NCBI GenBank assembly: GCA_002255315.1
Contig: NCBD01000085.1
Coordinates: forward strand, 1 to 7,399
Direction of reading: 5' to 3'
Origin: Actinobacteria bacterium 21-64-8
Lineage (GTDB): Bacteria; Actinomycetota; Acidimicrobiia; Acidimicrobiales; RAAP-2
DNA length: 7,399 nt
Positions within the stretch are counted from its first letter, which is position 1, and each line of letters begins with the position of its first letter. A model generated the notes under the pieces. That model worked only from the letters and a program-made list of their open reading frames with translations. It ran no database searches and was not told where the DNA came from. Of the stretch, positions 1 to 6,014 are shown in pieces. The translations under genes were made by a program, and so were the position numbers.

Positions 1-1008
1 TACCACGTCGTGGGTTCGGACGCTTCGGGCGTGGTGTTGCGCACGGGTTCGGCGGTGCGCAACTGGAAGATCGGCGACGAAGTCACCGTGCACTGCAACT
101 ACGTCGACGACCAAGACCCCGAGAGCCACGACGACTCGATGCTCGGTAATCAGCGAATCTGGGGCTTCGAGACCAACTTTGGCGGATTGGCCGACGTCGC
201 CGTCGTCAAAGCGAATCAACTCATGCCCAAGCCCACACACCTCACCTGGGAAGAGGCCGCGATCAACGCGCTGTGCAACTCGACGTCGTATCGCATGGTG
301 GTCTCGCGTAACGGCGCGCCGGTCACCCAGGGCGACAAAGTGCTGATTTGGGGCGCCTCGGGCGGCATCGGATCGTTCGCCGTGCAGCACGTTCTGAACT
401 CGGGGGGCGTGCCCATTGGCGTCGTCTCGAGTGAGGACAAGGTCGAAACGCTCCGCGAGCTGGGGTGCGCGCACGTAATTAATCGTCAAGAGAAGAACTA
501 CCGCTTCTGGAAGGACGAGCACACCCAAGACGAAAGTGAGTGGCGTCGTCTCGGTAAGGACATTCGTGCGCTCGTCGGCGAGGACCCCGACATTGTCTTT
601 GAACACCCCGGGCGTTCGACTATGGGTGCGAGCGTCTTTGTCGCCAAGCGCGCGGGCACCATCGTCACGTGCGCGGCAACCAGCGGCTACATGATTGAGT
701 ACGACAACCGTCACCTGTGGATGAAGCTCAAGACCATTAAGGGCTCGCACTTTTCGAACTATCGCGAGGCGTGGGCTGCGAACCAGACCATCGTCGACGG
801 CAAGGTCGTGCCGCCACTGTCGGCCGTGTTCACGCTCGAAGAGACCGCCGACGCCGCCTACGAGGTTCAGCACAACCGCCACGAGGGAAAGATCGGCATT
901 CTCTGCTTGGCGCAACGCGAGGGACTGGGCGTCTCCAACCCCGAACTGCGCGCGGCGGTGGGCGAGGATCGACTCAGCATCTTTCGTCGCCACGATCAAA
1001 GGAACTAG
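1..1008 (+). CDS. ccr: Crotonyl-CoA carboxylase/reductase, C-terminal part (5' end outside window)
   Basis: This enzyme carries out NADPH-dependent reductive carboxylation of crotonyl-CoA to ethylmalonyl-CoA, the committed step of the ethylmalonyl-CoA pathway; it is a cytosolic MDR-family protein. The frame is open from base 1, and the first visible residues (YHVVGSDASGVV) are internal family sequence, so the gene runs off the left edge. About 335 residues are visible of a usual 430-450. The nucleotide-binding Rossmann motif (LIWGASGGIGSFAVQHV) lies at about 346-396. The WGFETNFGG stretch (from about 160) and the KGSHFSNY stretch (about 739-762) are highly characteristic. In the Kitasatospora enzyme a Phe-Glu pair and a His form part of the CO2 pocket, and the FE at 166-171 and this His are the likely equivalents (alignment from memory). 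The long insert after the Rossmann turn (NYRFWKDEHTQDESEW) separates it from simple enoyl reductases. It is followed after 3 bp by the epimerase gene, so the two are probably cotranscribed. Confidence 0.95.
   Translation, partial: YHVVGSDASGVVLRTGSAVRNWKIGDEVTVHCNYVDDQDPESHDDSMLGNQRIWGFETNFGGLADVAVVKANQLMPKPTHLTWEEAAINALCNSTSYRMVVSRNGAPVTQGDKVLIWGASGGIGSFAVQHVLNSGGVPIGVVSSEDKVETLRELGCAHVINRQEKNYRFWKDEHTQDESEWRRLGKDIRALVGEDPDIVFEHPGRSTMGASVFVAKRAGTIVTCAATSGYMIEYDNRHLWMKLKTIKGSHFSNYREAWAANQTIVDGKVVPPLSAVFTLEETADAAYEVQHNRHEGKIGILCLAQREGLGVSNPELRAAVGEDRLSIFRRHDQRN
998..1003 (+). promoter_or_regulatory. Shine-Dalgarno site of the epimerase gene
   Basis: AAAGGA lies in the last codons of ccr, 8 nt before the ATG at 1012. 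It supports that start codon and translation of mce from the ccr transcript. Confidence 0.6.
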
Positions 1009-1011
1009 TTC

Positions 1012-1434
1012 ATGGAGCCACTCTTAACGGAAATCGATCACGTCGCCATTGCCGTGCACGACCTCGACGCCGCGATTGCCTGGTACGCGCAAAACTTTGG
1101 CGCGAGCGTGGAGCACCGTGAAGTGGTGGACTCCGACGGCGTCGCCGAAGCGTTACTGCGCGTCGCCGACTCCTACATCCAACTGCTCACGCCCACGCGC
1201 GACGACTCTCCCGTCGCGAAATATCTCGAGAAAAAAGGTGAGGGCCTGCACCACGTGGGCTATCGCGTGGCGAACTGCGCCGTCGCACTCGACGCGCTGA
1301 AAGCCACGGGTAGTCGCTTAATTGACGAAGCACCACGGCCGGGATCGCGTGGCACCATCGTGGCCTTCGTGCACCCGAAGACTTCCTTTGGCACGCTGAT
1401 TGAACTCGTCGAAGACCCCGCCTCGGCGCGGTGA
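1012..1434 (+). CDS. mce: Methylmalonyl-CoA/ethylmalonyl-CoA epimerase (VOC family)
   Basis: A 140-residue protein of normal length for the vicinal-oxygen-chelate epimerases that interconvert the 2S and 2R forms of methylmalonyl-CoA and ethylmalonyl-CoA through a metal-bound enolate. Two beta-alpha-beta-beta-beta modules are visible. The first begins IDHVAIAVHDLDAAIAWY (residues 8-25) and the second begins LHHVGYRV (about 79-86). Expected metal ligands are present: His10, Gln57 in YIQLLTP, His81 and Glu131 in LIELVE. Glu46 in GVAEALLRV is the likely catalytic base by comparison with the Propionibacterium enzyme (assignment from memory). It starts 3 bp after ccr behind a good ribosome binding site. 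The mutase requires the epimer opposite to the one Ccr makes, so this position is functionally sensible. Ethylmalonyl- versus methylmalonyl-CoA preference cannot be read from sequence, and known homologues accept both. Confidence 0.93.
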   Translation: MEPLLTEIDHVAIAVHDLDAAIAWYAQNFGASVEHREVVDSDGVAEALLRVADSYIQLLTPTRDDSPVAKYLEKKGEGLHHVGYRVANCAVALDALKATGSRLIDEAPRPGSRGTIVAFVHPKTSFGTLIELVEDPASAR

Positions 1435-1570
1435 GCGTCGCTACTTGGCGGTAAGCGAGAAAGTTTTACTTCCTAGTAAGCCCATCGTTCATTTCAATTC
1501 ACGACATTGCATACGAAGCGACGTTGAGTTCAGTCTCACTCGCGCGTTACCTTGGCTAGCCTGACTACTC
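1435..1570 (+). promoter_or_regulatory. Intergenic gap with probable promoter for the carboxylase gene
   Basis: This 136-bp gap is visibly richer in A and T (about 1450-1530) than the flanking genes. A TANNNT-type -10 candidate, TAGCCT at 1557-1562, lies 8 nt before the upstream ATG at 1571. No convincing -35 sits 16-18 bp before it; TTGAGT at 1524-1529 is too far away. I see no strong hairpin with a T-tract after mce, so read-through from ccr-mce is possible. No small gene is evident in the gap. Confidence 0.35.
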
Positions 1571-1572
1571 AT

Positions 1573-1576
1573 GGAG
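1573..1576 (+). promoter_or_regulatory. Shine-Dalgarno core deciding the carboxylase start
   Basis: GGAG ends 6 nt before the ATG at 1583 and overlaps the upstream ATG at 1571. It therefore favours 1583 as the start if the mRNA begins upstream; a leaderless mRNA would use 1571. Confidence 0.45.
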
Positions 1577-1582
1577 CACTCA

Positions 1583-3127
1583 ATGGCAGAGCGCCTCGCG
1601 GAGCTCGAAGCGCGCAAGGCGGAAGCACGAGTCGCCGGTGGCGAAAAAGCGATTGAACGACACCACGCCAAAGGTCGCATGACCGCGCGTGAACGAATCG
1701 AGTACCTCTTGGACGAAGACTCGTTCCAAGAACTCGACATGCTCAATCGCCACTACGCCTCGGGGATGGGCCTCGAAGACTCGCGGCCCTACACCGACGG
1801 GGTCATCACCGGCTTTGGCAAAGTAGACGGACGTAAGATCTGCGTCTACTCCCAAGACTTCACCGTCTTTGGTGGCGCGCTCGGCGAGACGCACGGCGAA
1901 AAGATTCACAAGATCATGGACCTCGCGATCACGATGGGTCTGCCGATCATTGGACTCAACGACGGCGCGGGCGCGCGTATTCAAGAGGGCGTCGCGGGAC
2001 TCAACGCCTACGGCGGCATCTTTCATCGCAACGCGCGCGCCTCGGGCGTGGTGCCCCAGATTTCGGTCATTCTCGGACCTTGCGCGGGGGGCGCGGTCTA
2101 CTCACCGGCCCTCACGGACTTCATCTTCATGGTGAAAGATTCGAGCCACATGTTCATCACCGGACCCGACGTCGTCAAGACCGTCACCGGCGAGGACGTC
2201 ACCCTCGAAGAGCTCGGTGGCGCGATGACTCACGCGACGAAGTCGGGCGTGGCGAACTTTGTCATGCCCGACGAAAAGAGCGTGCTCGACGAGGTGCGCT
2301 ACCTCTTGTCGTTCTTGCCGTCGAACAATATGGAAGAGCCGCCGCGCATCATGAGCGGTGACGATCCCGATCGACTCTGTGAGAATCTGCGCGATCTCCT
2401 ACCGTCGTCACCCAATCAGCCCTACGACATGAAAAAAGTCATCACCGCGGTGGTCGACGACGGTGACTACATGGAGGTGCACGCGAACTACGCCCAACAG
2501 GTGACCTGTGGCTTTGCGCGCATTGACGGACACACCGTGGGCCTCGTCTCCAATCAACCCCAGATTCTCGCGGGCGTACTCGACATTGATTCGAGCGAAA
2601 AGGCCGCGCGCTTCGTGCGCACCTGTGACGCCTTTAACGTGCCCATCATTACCTTCGTGGACGTACCGGGCTTTATGCCCGGCGTCGACCAAGAGTACGG
2701 CGGCATTATTCGCCACGGCGCGAAGTTGCTCTACGCCTTTTGCGAAGCGACCGTGCCGCGCATCTCGATCATCACCCGTAAGGCCTACGGCGGGGCGTAC
2801 GTCGTGATGAACTCCAAGTCCATCGGGGCCGACCTCGCCTACGCCTGGCCCACGGCCGAACTGGCCGTGATGGGCGCCTCGGGCGCGGTCGAGATTGTGC
2901 ACCGGCGCGAACTCGCGGGCGCGGACCGCCCCGACGAGATGCGCGCCGAGATGATCGAAGACTACGAAGAGCGTTACGCCAATCCCTACATCGCCGCCGA
3001 GCGAGGATTCATTGACGACGTCATCGATCCCGCCGAGACGCGCCGAATCCTTTCGCGCTCGCTCGATCTGTTGCGCGGTAAGCGCGAAGACTTGCCCAAG
3101 CGCAAGCACGGGAACGTGCCACTGTGA
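1583..3127 (+). CDS. pccB: Acyl-CoA carboxylase carboxyltransferase (beta) subunit, propionyl-CoA carboxylase type
   Basis: Biotin-dependent carboxyltransferase subunit that moves CO2 from carboxybiotin to an acyl-CoA, usually propionyl-CoA giving methylmalonyl-CoA. It acts as a hexamer with a biotinylated alpha subunit that is not in this window. The N-terminus MAERLAELEARKAEA and the length of 514 residues are family-typical. An in-frame ATG at 1571 would add four residues, but GGAG at 1573-1576 fits 1583 better. The N-terminal crotonase-like domain has GGALGETHGEKI and the oxyanion-hole region CAGGAVYSPA (about 2083-2112). The C-terminal domain has DVPGFMPGVDQEYGGI and RKAYGGAYVVMNSK (about 2776-2817). 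The last motif normally reads GAYDVM in propionyl-specific subunits; here Val (2801-2803) replaces that Asp, so substrate preference is open (acetyl-CoA or mixed). The stop overlaps the next gene's GTG start by 4 bp. Confidence 0.92.
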   Translation: MAERLAELEARKAEARVAGGEKAIERHHAKGRMTARERIEYLLDEDSFQELDMLNRHYASGMGLEDSRPYTDGVITGFGKVDGRKICVYSQDFTVFGGALGETHGEKIHKIMDLAITMGLPIIGLNDGAGARIQEGVAGLNAYGGIFHRNARASGVVPQISVILGPCAGGAVYSPALTDFIFMVKDSSHMFITGPDVVKTVTGEDVTLEELGGAMTHATKSGVANFVMPDEKSVLDEVRYLLSFLPSNNMEEPPRIMSGDDPDRLCENLRDLLPSSPNQPYDMKKVITAVVDDGDYMEVHANYAQQVTCGFARIDGHTVGLVSNQPQILAGVLDIDSSEKAARFVRTCDAFNVPIITFVDVPGFMPGVDQEYGGIIRHGAKLLYAFCEATVPRISIITRKAYGGAYVVMNSKSIGADLAYAWPTAELAVMGASGAVEIVHRRELAGADRPDEMRAEMIEDYEERYANPYIAAERGFIDDVIDPAETRRILSRSLDLLRGKREDLPKRKHGNVPL

Positions 3128-3312
3128 GCTACGGCCTCACGCCTCGACCCGAACTCTCCGCCGAAGAGCTCGCCGCGGTGGTGGCCGCCGCCGAGGAGTT
3201 GTTGCGCCACGAACGCCGTCGCGTCGTCGACCGGCCCCCGGCGTGGCGTTTTTCGGGGCGATGGTTTAACAGCGGCCGCTACGCCAATCGCCGGCCCCAC
3301 CACCTCAACTGA
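3124..3312 (+). CDS. Acyl-CoA carboxylase epsilon-subunit-like small protein
   Basis: A 62-residue protein starting at GTG 3124 and overlapping the carboxyltransferase stop by 4 bp (GTGA), so translation is probably coupled. It has an acidic, alanine-rich helix (about residues 11-26, SAEELAAVVAAAEELL), then a basic linker, then a conserved-looking aromatic and arginine-rich tail (PPAWRFSGRWFNSGRYANRR). Actinobacterial carboxylase epsilon subunits (AccE/PccE) have about this size, an N-terminal EELAA helix, a Pro-Ala-Trp segment near the C-terminus, and sit directly after the beta gene; they stabilise the alpha-beta complex and raise its activity. Context and pattern match, but the similarity is short, so the family call is moderate. 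The gene converges with the mutase gene and overlaps its 3' end by 8 bp. No strong ribosome binding site precedes it. Confidence 0.6.
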   Translation: MSYGLTPRPELSAEELAAVVAAAEELLRHERRRVVDRPPAWRFSGRWFNSGRYANRRPHHLN

Positions 3313-5152
3313 GCGATTCGACCATCGTCAAGAGGTCGTCCATGATGGCGCCGAGGGAAAAGTCCTTGGGCGTGTAGACCCGCGCCACGCCGAGCTCGAG
3401 CAGGCGGCGCGCGTCGTCGTCGGGCACGATGCCCCCCACCACGACCGCCGCGTCCACGTCGTTCGCGCGAAGCCCCTCAAGGATTCGTGGCACGAGGGCG
3501 AGGTGCGAGCCCGAGAGAATTGACAGACCCACGACGTCGACGTCCTCGTCGCGCGCCGCCGCCACGATCTCGTCGGGGCTGAGGCGGATGCCCTGATAGA
3601 TCACTTCGAAGCCGGCGTCGCGCGCGGCGACGGCGATCTGCTCGGCGCCGTTGGAGTGTCCGTCGAGACCCGGCTTGGCGACCAGTAACTTCGGGCGAGC
3701 GCCGCGACGCGCTTCGAGGGCCCGGGAGCGACCCGCGAGCTCGCCGAAGCGCTCGCCGCGCGCGCTGGCGACGGCGCCCACGCCCGTGGGGGCTCGGAAC
3801 TCGCCGTACACCTCGCGCAGGGCGTTGGCCCACTCGCCGGTGGTGCCCCCGACTTTGGCGAGCGCGATGGTGGGCACCATGATGTTGTCGCTCGCGGCGT
3901 CACTCGCCGCGACGCGGCGAAGTTCGACGAGCGCTTCGGCGACGGCACCTTCGTCGCGACGGGCGCGCCACGCGACGACGTCGGCGACGAGTTCGGCCTC
4001 GGTCGCGGGGTCGACGGTGACGATCGCGTCCAGGCCCTCGCGCGTGAGGGGTGAGTCGTTGGTCTCGAGAAAGCGGTTCACGCCCACGACGATCTGCTCG
4101 CCCGATTCAATGCGCGCGACGCGCTCACTCTGGCTCTTCACGAGGCGACTCTTCAGTTCCTCAATCGCGTTGAACGCGCCGCCGAGGGCGAGCACGTCGT
4201 CGAGTTCGACGCGCACCGCTTCGCAGAGCTCGTGGACCTTCTTTTCCATGACTACCGAACCGGCAAAGAGGTCGGGGTATTCGAGCAGGTCGCTCTCGTA
4301 GGCGAGCACCTGCTGGATGCGCAGGCTCCACTGCTGGTCCCAGGGCCGAGGCAGACCCAGGGCTTCGTTCCACGCCGGCAGTTGAATGGCGCGCGCTCGC
4401 GCGTCGGCCGAGAGGGTCACGCCGAGCATCTCGAGGACGATACGTTGGATGTTATTTTCGGGCTGCTGTTCGGTGAGTCCCAGCGAGTTCACTTGGACGC
4501 CGTAGCGAAAGCGCCGCAGTGACGGGTCCTCCACGCAGTAGCGGGTGCGACAGATTTCGTCCCAGAGTGCGGTGAAGGTGCGCATCTTGGCGACCTCTTC
4601 GACGAAACGAACACCGGCGTTGACAAAAAAGGAGATTCGACCCACGACGTGAGCCATGGCCGAGGTATCGACCTTGCCCGAGTCGCGCACCGCGTCGAGT
4701 ACGTCGATCGCGGTCGCCAGGGCGTAGGCGATCTCTTGGACGGGCGTCGCGCCGGCCTCTTGGAGGTGGTAGCTGCAGACGTTGATGGGGTTCCACTTCG
4801 GGGCGTGGACCTGGCCGTAGGCGATCATGTCCACGATGAGTCGCTTCGAGGGGCCCGGGGGGAAGATGAAGGTTCCCCGGCTGAGGTACTCCTTGACGAT
4901 GTCGTTTTGGGTCGTGCCCGAGAGCACCCGCGAGTCCACGCCCTGTTCTTCGGCGAGGGCGAGGTAGAGACCCCAGAGCCACGCCGCGGTCGCGTTGATC
5001 GTCATCGAGGTGTTCATTTCCGCTAGGGGAATCTCGGCGAGGAGTTGGCGCATGTGCCCGAGGTGCGTCACGGGCACGCCGACCTTGCCGACTTCACCCG
5101 CGGCGGCCGGGTCGTCGATAATCGTAGAAGCCCGAGCCCGACTTGCGACCAA
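3305..5152 (-). pseudogene. meaA: Ethylmalonyl-CoA mutase (MeaA/Ecm type), N-terminally truncated; B12-dependent
   Basis: Adenosylcobalamin-dependent mutase that rearranges (2R)-ethylmalonyl-CoA to methylsuccinyl-CoA. From about residue 13 (DDPAAAGEVGKVGVPV) the sequence follows MeaA/Ecm closely. It includes TTQNDIVKEYLSRGT (80-94, Arg92 matching MCM Arg207), SYHLQEAGATPVQE (127-140, His129 matching MCM His244) and RYGVQVNSLGLTEQQPENN. A C-terminal B12 domain (about 488-612) has DxHxxG at 497-502 (LDGHSNG), SIL at 544-546 and GG at 573-574. The family normally has about 60 more N-terminal residues, with an RTYAGHST-type motif (equivalent of MCM Tyr89) and a NLxxGQxGLSVAFDLPTQTGYD region. These are absent. 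The first ~12 residues here are an out-of-frame reading of the preceding dehydrogenase gene, and the only upstream start is TTG at 5152, inside that gene. It is probably a deletion product or an assembly join; if real, the enzyme is likely inactive. The family call is firm; whether it is expressed is unknown. Confidence 0.85.
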
Positions 5153-5963
5153 GTTGTCCCGCGCTCACCATACGGCGCAGCAGCGCCACGGGCGCGAGGT
5201 GGGGTTCGGCGAACTCGTCGTAGAGCGCGTTCAAGATAGCCAGTGACGTGTCGAGTCCCACCAGGTCGAGCAGGGCGAAAGGACCCATGGGAAACCCGCA
5301 GCCCCCCCTCATCGCGGCGTCAATGCCGTCGCGCGTCGCCACGCCTTGTTCGAGCAGTCGTACCGCGTGATTGAGGTAGGGAAAGAGTAGGGCGTTAACG
5401 ACGAAGCCGGCCTGGTCCTTGACCTCGATGGCCTCTTTGCCGCAGGCGAGCGCGAAGGCCGTGACCCGGGCAATGGTGTCGTCACTCGCGCTGAGGGGAC
5501 GAACGACCTCGACGACGCTCATCACGGGAGCGGGATTAAAGAAGTGCAGGCCGCAGACCAACTCGGGGCGCTGGGTCTGCATCGCGAGGTCGATCACGGG
5601 CAAGGTCGAGGTGTTCGTCACAATAATTGCGCGCTCGTTGATCGTTTCGTCGATCTCGCGAAAGAGGAGCTGCTTGATCGTCAGATCTTCGACGACCGAC
5701 TCAATGACGAGGTCGCACTCGGCGAGATCGGCCAGTGCGGTTGTCGCGCGCACGCGCGCGCGCAGCGCCGCGGCCTCATCCTCACTGCGCTTGCCGCGCT
5801 CGACCTGCTTGGCGAGCGAGCGCTCGAGTCCACTCAACATCGCCTCGGCCGTGGCCTGGGAACGTGAGCGCACGATGACGCTCGCACCGGCCGCCGCGGC
5901 TACTTCTGCGATACCACTGCCCATGATGCCCGAGCCGAGCACCCCCACCTTCGAAAAAGTCAT
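5094..5963 (-). CDS. 3-hydroxybutyryl-CoA dehydrogenase
   Basis: A 289-residue cytosolic oxidoreductase that interconverts acetoacetyl-CoA and 3-hydroxybutyryl-CoA, feeding crotonyl-CoA to Ccr or taking part in beta-oxidation. The N-terminal Rossmann motif is VGVLGSGIMGSG (residues 6-17). VIESVVED holds Glu88. Catalytic His140 and Asn143 lie in GLHFFNPAPVM, and Asn190 in GFVVNALLFPYLNHAV. The C-terminal dimerisation domain ends in LGRKSGSGFYDY (271-282), the usual family ending. The last seven residues (RRPGRRG) are arginine-rich and come from out-of-frame mutase sequence, so the original 3' end seems lost. The position at the end of the second beta strand, often Asp in NAD-dependent members, is Ser33 followed by Arg34, which may favour NADPH. 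The gene has an apparently leaderless promoter and overlaps the truncated mutase by 59 bp. FadB2- or Hbd-like naming is equally valid. Confidence 0.92.
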   Translation of the reverse strand: MTFSKVGVLGSGIMGSGIAEVAAAAGASVIVRSRSQATAEAMLSGLERSLAKQVERGKRSEDEAAALRARVRATTALADLAECDLVIESVVEDLTIKQLLFREIDETINERAIIVTNTSTLPVIDLAMQTQRPELVCGLHFFNPAPVMSVVEVVRPLSASDDTIARVTAFALACGKEAIEVKDQAGFVVNALLFPYLNHAVRLLEQGVATRDGIDAAMRGGCGFPMGPFALLDLVGLDTSLAILNALYDEFAEPHLAPVALLRRMVSAGQLGRKSGSGFYDYRRPGRRG

Positions 5964-5969
5964 GTGCGA

Positions 5970-5998
5970 ACACTAGCGTTACTGGTGAGTAGCCCCAA
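5970..5998 (-). promoter_or_regulatory. Promoter for the 3-hydroxybutyryl-CoA dehydrogenase gene, probably leaderless
   Basis: Read on the minus strand, TTGGGG (5993-5998) and TAGTGT (5970-5975) are separated by exactly 17 bp. The -10 element ends 6 nt before the ATG at 5963-5961, so transcription would start at or next to the A of the ATG. No Shine-Dalgarno site lies in the short space before the ATG, which agrees with a leaderless mRNA, a common arrangement in actinobacteria. Confidence 0.55.
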
Positions 5999-6002
5999 GT
6001 GT

Positions 6003-6008
6003 CATACT
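6003..6008 (+). promoter_or_regulatory. -10 element candidate of the diverging S51-like gene
   Basis: CATACT ends 6 nt before the ATG at 6015, the same spacing as in the opposing promoter, so this mRNA may also be leaderless. The -35 is weak (TTACTG at 5979-5984, 18-bp spacer). The two promoters interleave in a 51-bp gap. Confidence 0.4.
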
Positions 6009-6014
6009 CGTGCG

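Noticed and set aside
1435..1570. Riboswitch (for example cobalamin) or small RNA in the gap before the carboxylase
   Set aside because: The gap is too short for a full cobalamin riboswitch and shows no recognisable B12-box or strong hairpin.
2408..3109. Long open frame of 233 codons on the minus strand
   Set aside because: It lies wholly antisense to the well-conserved carboxyltransferase gene; its Gly/Val/His-rich composition is typical of a shadow in GC-rich DNA.
3651..4301. Open frame of 216 codons on the plus strand
   Set aside because: It is antisense to the mutase B12-linker region; its Ser/Arg/Ala-rich composition and lack of any recognisable motif mark it as a shadow.
5094..5152. 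A simple frameshift (sequencing error) hiding the mutase N-terminus
   Set aside because: Upstream sequence in all frames is fully used by the dehydrogenase, which reads correctly to its natural C-terminus. About 60 mutase residues are absent, not shifted.
5747..5773. Alternating GC/CG run (possible Z-DNA or recombination site)
   Set aside because: It is within the dehydrogenase coding sequence for an Ala/Arg-rich helix; expected in GC-rich DNA and without any partner repeat.
5419..5976. Open frame of 185 codons on the plus strand
   Set aside because: It is antisense to the dehydrogenase, with Ser/Arg-rich low-complexity translation and no motif.
5964..6014. Longer S51-like protein starting at GTG 5964
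   Set aside because: The extra 17 residues would cover both promoter candidates and abut the opposing start codon; no ribosome binding site supports it, while ATG 6015 has a well-spaced -10.
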